Assembly: GCA_011049295.1 (NCBI GenBank)
Contig: DSCA01000032.1
Span: forward strand, 1-6,443
Direction: 5' to 3'
Source: Thermoplasmatales archaeon
GTDB lineage: Archaea > Thermoplasmatota > E2 > UBA202 > DSCA01
DNA: 6,443 nucleotides
Position numbers and translations under genes: made by a program. Of the stretch, positions 4,817 through 6,443 are shown in pieces. The notes beneath the pieces were generated by a model. It worked only from the letters and a program-made list of their open reading frames with translations, made no database searches and was not told the origin of the DNA. Numbering within the stretch: position 1 is the first letter of the stretch; the number at the start of each line of letters is the position of its first letter.

Positions 4817-6136
4817 ATGGAGATCAATCCCTGGAGTTCGGCCCAGTATGCGGACTACAGCCGCCTGCGGGAGCAGTTTGGCATCCAGGCCCTGCAGCCG
4901 GACGACTGGGAGCAACTGCCCCGTCCCCCCTCCTTTTTCCGTCGGGGCATCGTTTTCGGCCACCGGGGCTTCGGACTCATCCGGCAGGCCATCCTGGCCG
5001 GGGACCCCTGGGCCCTGCTCACCGGCCTCATGCCCTCGGGACGGATGCACCTGGGGCACAAAATGGTCATCGACCAGATCATCTACTACCAGAGCATCGG
5101 GGCCGATGTTTTCATCGCCATAGCCGACATCGAGGCCTATGCCACCCGGGGATACACCCTGGAGGAGGCGGAGCGCCTGGCCATCCAGGAATACGTGACC
5201 AACTACATAGCCCTGGGCCTGCAGCCCTGCACCATCTATTTTCAGTCCCGCCACCGGGATGTGAAAAACCTGGGCTACCTGCTGGGAAAAAAGGCCAACT
5301 GGTCGGAGGTCACCGCCATCTACGGGTTCAACGGGGCCACCAACATGGCCCACGTGCTGGCTCCCCTCATCCAGTGCGGAGACATTTTGCACGTGCAGAT
5401 GGAAAAATACGGGGGAGCCCGTCCCACACTGGTGCCAGTGGGTGTGGACCAGGACCCCCACATCCGGTTCTGCCGGGGGGTGGCCGCCGCCCATCGCCTG
5501 TTCAACGTGACGGTGGCCAAAGACGGCCGAATCGGGGTCTTCGTGAAGCCGGACGAAGACGTGGCCCGGCTGCTGGACCTGGCGGCCCAGGTTATCTCGG
5601 GGCGGGGCCTGGCCATGAAGCGTCTGGACCGCTACAAGGCCGTGTATCTGCCGGACGCCTCACCGGAGGACATCCCCGCCCTGGACCTGGCCCTGGCCCG
5701 TGAGGAGCAGGAGCACGGCGCCTACGGATTCCTGTCACCCTCTTCCACGTACCACCGATTCATGACCGGGCTCACCGGGGGCAAAATGTCCAGCAGCAAG
5801 CCGGAATCAGCTATTTTTCTCACCGACACGCCGGCAGAGGCCAAAAAGAAAATCATGGCTGCCAAGACCGGAGGGGCGGTGTCCCGGGAGGAGCACAAAA
5901 AGCACGGGGGGCAGCCGGAGTCCTGTGTGGTGTACGAGATGTTTCTCTACCATCTCATAGACAGCGACCGGGAACTGGCCGACATCTATAGAAGATGCCG
6001 GTCCGGGGAGCAGATGTGTGGCGACTGCAAAAAAATGGCCGTCTGCCTCATGGAGTCTTTTCTGGTAGAGATGCAGGAAAAACGGGCGGCTGCCGCTGAG
6101 CAGGTCGGCGACTACGTGGTGTGGGACGAAGGCTAG
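4817..6136 (+). CDS. trpS: Tryptophanyl-tRNA synthetase, archaeal type
   Basis: This 439-residue class I synthetase attaches tryptophan to tRNA-Trp with ATP, as a homodimer in the cytoplasm. The N-terminal extension (about residues 1-65, with FFRRGIVFGHR) is of the archaeal/eukaryotic kind. The HIGH motif appears as MHLGH (77-81) within TGLMPSGRMHLGHK. Further family marks are IADIEAYA (102-109), VGVDQDPH (208-215, tryptophan/ATP pocket) and the KMSKS loop in the form GGKMSSSKPE (321-330). The C-terminal anticodon-binding part carries four cysteines, Cys394, Cys401, Cys404 and Cys410 (C-x6-C-x2-C-x5-C), which could bind zinc. The length is complete and no key residue is missing. The ATG at 4817 is the first in frame that allows the full archaeal N-terminus. 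The TAG stop shares bases with the stop of the convergent hsp20 gene. Confidence 0.97.
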   Translation: MEINPWSSAQYADYSRLREQFGIQALQPDDWEQLPRPPSFFRRGIVFGHRGFGLIRQAILAGDPWALLTGLMPSGRMHLGHKMVIDQIIYYQSIGADVFIAIADIEAYATRGYTLEEAERLAIQEYVTNYIALGLQPCTIYFQSRHRDVKNLGYLLGKKANWSEVTAIYGFNGATNMAHVLAPLIQCGDILHVQMEKYGGARPTLVPVGVDQDPHIRFCRGVAAAHRLFNVTVAKDGRIGVFVKPDEDVARLLDLAAQVISGRGLAMKRLDRYKAVYLPDASPEDIPALDLALAREEQEHGAYGFLSPSSTYHRFMTGLTGGKMSSSKPESAIFLTDTPAEAKKKIMAAKTGGAVSREEHKKHGGQPESCVVYEMFLYHLIDSDRELADIYRRCRSGEQMCGDCKKMAVCLMESFLVEMQEKRAAAAEQVGDYVVWDEG

Positions 6137-6443
6137 ATCTGTTTGTCCACTTCGATGTCCAGTATCCTGTTTTTGTAGGTAATGGCGGCGCTATCCGGGC
6201 ATACGGGTTGGGGCAGATGGATGACGTGATGGCAGTCATCCAGGTCGCGGACCCGGACCTCCACCCGGGTTTCCTCTACGTCTACCCGGATGTCTTCTTC
6301 ATCGACCGCCGGCAGCTGGAGGGTGATGGACAGGCGACGGTCGGACTCCCACATTTCCGGTGCCTTGCTCTCTGCATCCGTCGGCTGGTGTCCGTATTCG
6401 TCGATGCGGGGGCTGCCATCGGGCCCCAGGCGGATGGAGAAGC
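6133..6443 (-). CDS. Hsp20/alpha-crystallin family protein, C-terminal part (runs off the window)
   Basis: The frame is open from the window edge to TAG at 6133-6135, giving 102 complete codons of the C-terminal region; the start lies beyond 6443. The segment begins with FSIRLGPDGSPRIDEYG, the linker that precedes the alpha-crystallin domain in many archaeal small heat-shock proteins. It continues with LSITLQLPAVDEEDIRVDVEE, the beta-strand pattern of the domain, then VCPDSAAITYKNRILDIEV, the closing strand that corresponds to the A-x-x-x-n-G-v-L motif with RIL in place of GVL. Family members are ATP-independent holdases forming oligomers in the cytoplasm. The usual I-x-I tail motif is reduced to LDIEV near the end. 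It converges on trpS with a 4-nt overlap. Confidence 0.88.
   Translation of the reverse strand, partial: FSIRLGPDGSPRIDEYGHQPTDAESKAPEMWESDRRLSITLQLPAVDEEDIRVDVEETRVEVRVRDLDDCHHVIHLPQPVCPDSAAITYKNRILDIEVDKQI

Noticed and set aside
4176..5494. Minus-strand open frames opposite the VOC gene and trpS
   Set aside because: They are glycine/valine-rich translations of the antisense of strongly supported genes, with no recognisable motifs.
1..6443. CRISPR arrays, insertion sequences, toxin-antitoxin or defence systems
   Set aside because: No regularly spaced repeats, transposase motifs or defence-gene signatures were seen. All sizeable stretches are explained by housekeeping or redox genes.

Overview
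The window looks like chromosomal DNA from a GC-rich euryarchaeon, most likely a methanogen of the Methanomicrobia type (the taxon is an inference). The supporting signs are a short archaeal-type triosephosphate isomerase, the archaeal riboflavin-pathway reductase, an elongator tRNA-Met with an intron at the canonical 37/38 site in a bulge-helix-bulge, archaeal TrpRS, an archaeal-style Hsp20, A/T-rich box-A-like elements close to start codons, and very tight gene packing with stop codons shared between neighbours.

Layout. 44-460 (+) is a YjbQ/UPF0047 protein, possibly leaderless. It runs 27 nt into the 3' end of a minus-strand pair: arfC (434-1087) and, upstream of it in the operon, tpiA (1084-1785), joined by an ATGA overlap. 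A divergent A/T-rich promoter region (1786-1846) separates tpiA from a plus-strand 41-residue zinc-ribbon gene (1858-1983). That gene has a near-perfect Shine-Dalgarno sequence but ATA where ATG is expected. Next come intron-containing tRNA-Met(CAU) (2021-2121) and a tiny basic HTH protein (2130-2324, start uncertain). A flavodoxin-family protein (2367-2813) follows, overlapping by ATGA a two-TM membrane protein gene (2810-3574) that needs three separate +1 corrections, each at a short homopolymer, to be read through. Then come a zinc-ribbon/double-VOC protein resembling 4-hydroxyphenylpyruvate dioxygenase (3606-4772), trpS (4817-6136), and the C-terminal part of a convergent Hsp20 gene (6133 to the window edge). 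trpS and hsp20 share the four bases CTAG for both stop codons.

How the genes fit together. tpiA-arfC pairs central carbon metabolism with the pathway whose ribityl-aminouracil intermediate feeds both riboflavin and the F420 chromophore. The tRNA and trpS are translation housekeeping. The plus-strand run flavodoxin / membrane protein / VOC enzyme is the least understood part. No mobile element, CRISPR array or defence system is visible. The points most worth a second look are the Fe(II)-site-preserving HPPD-like protein in a probable anaerobe, the ATA-start zinc-ribbon gene, and the triple homopolymer frameshift.
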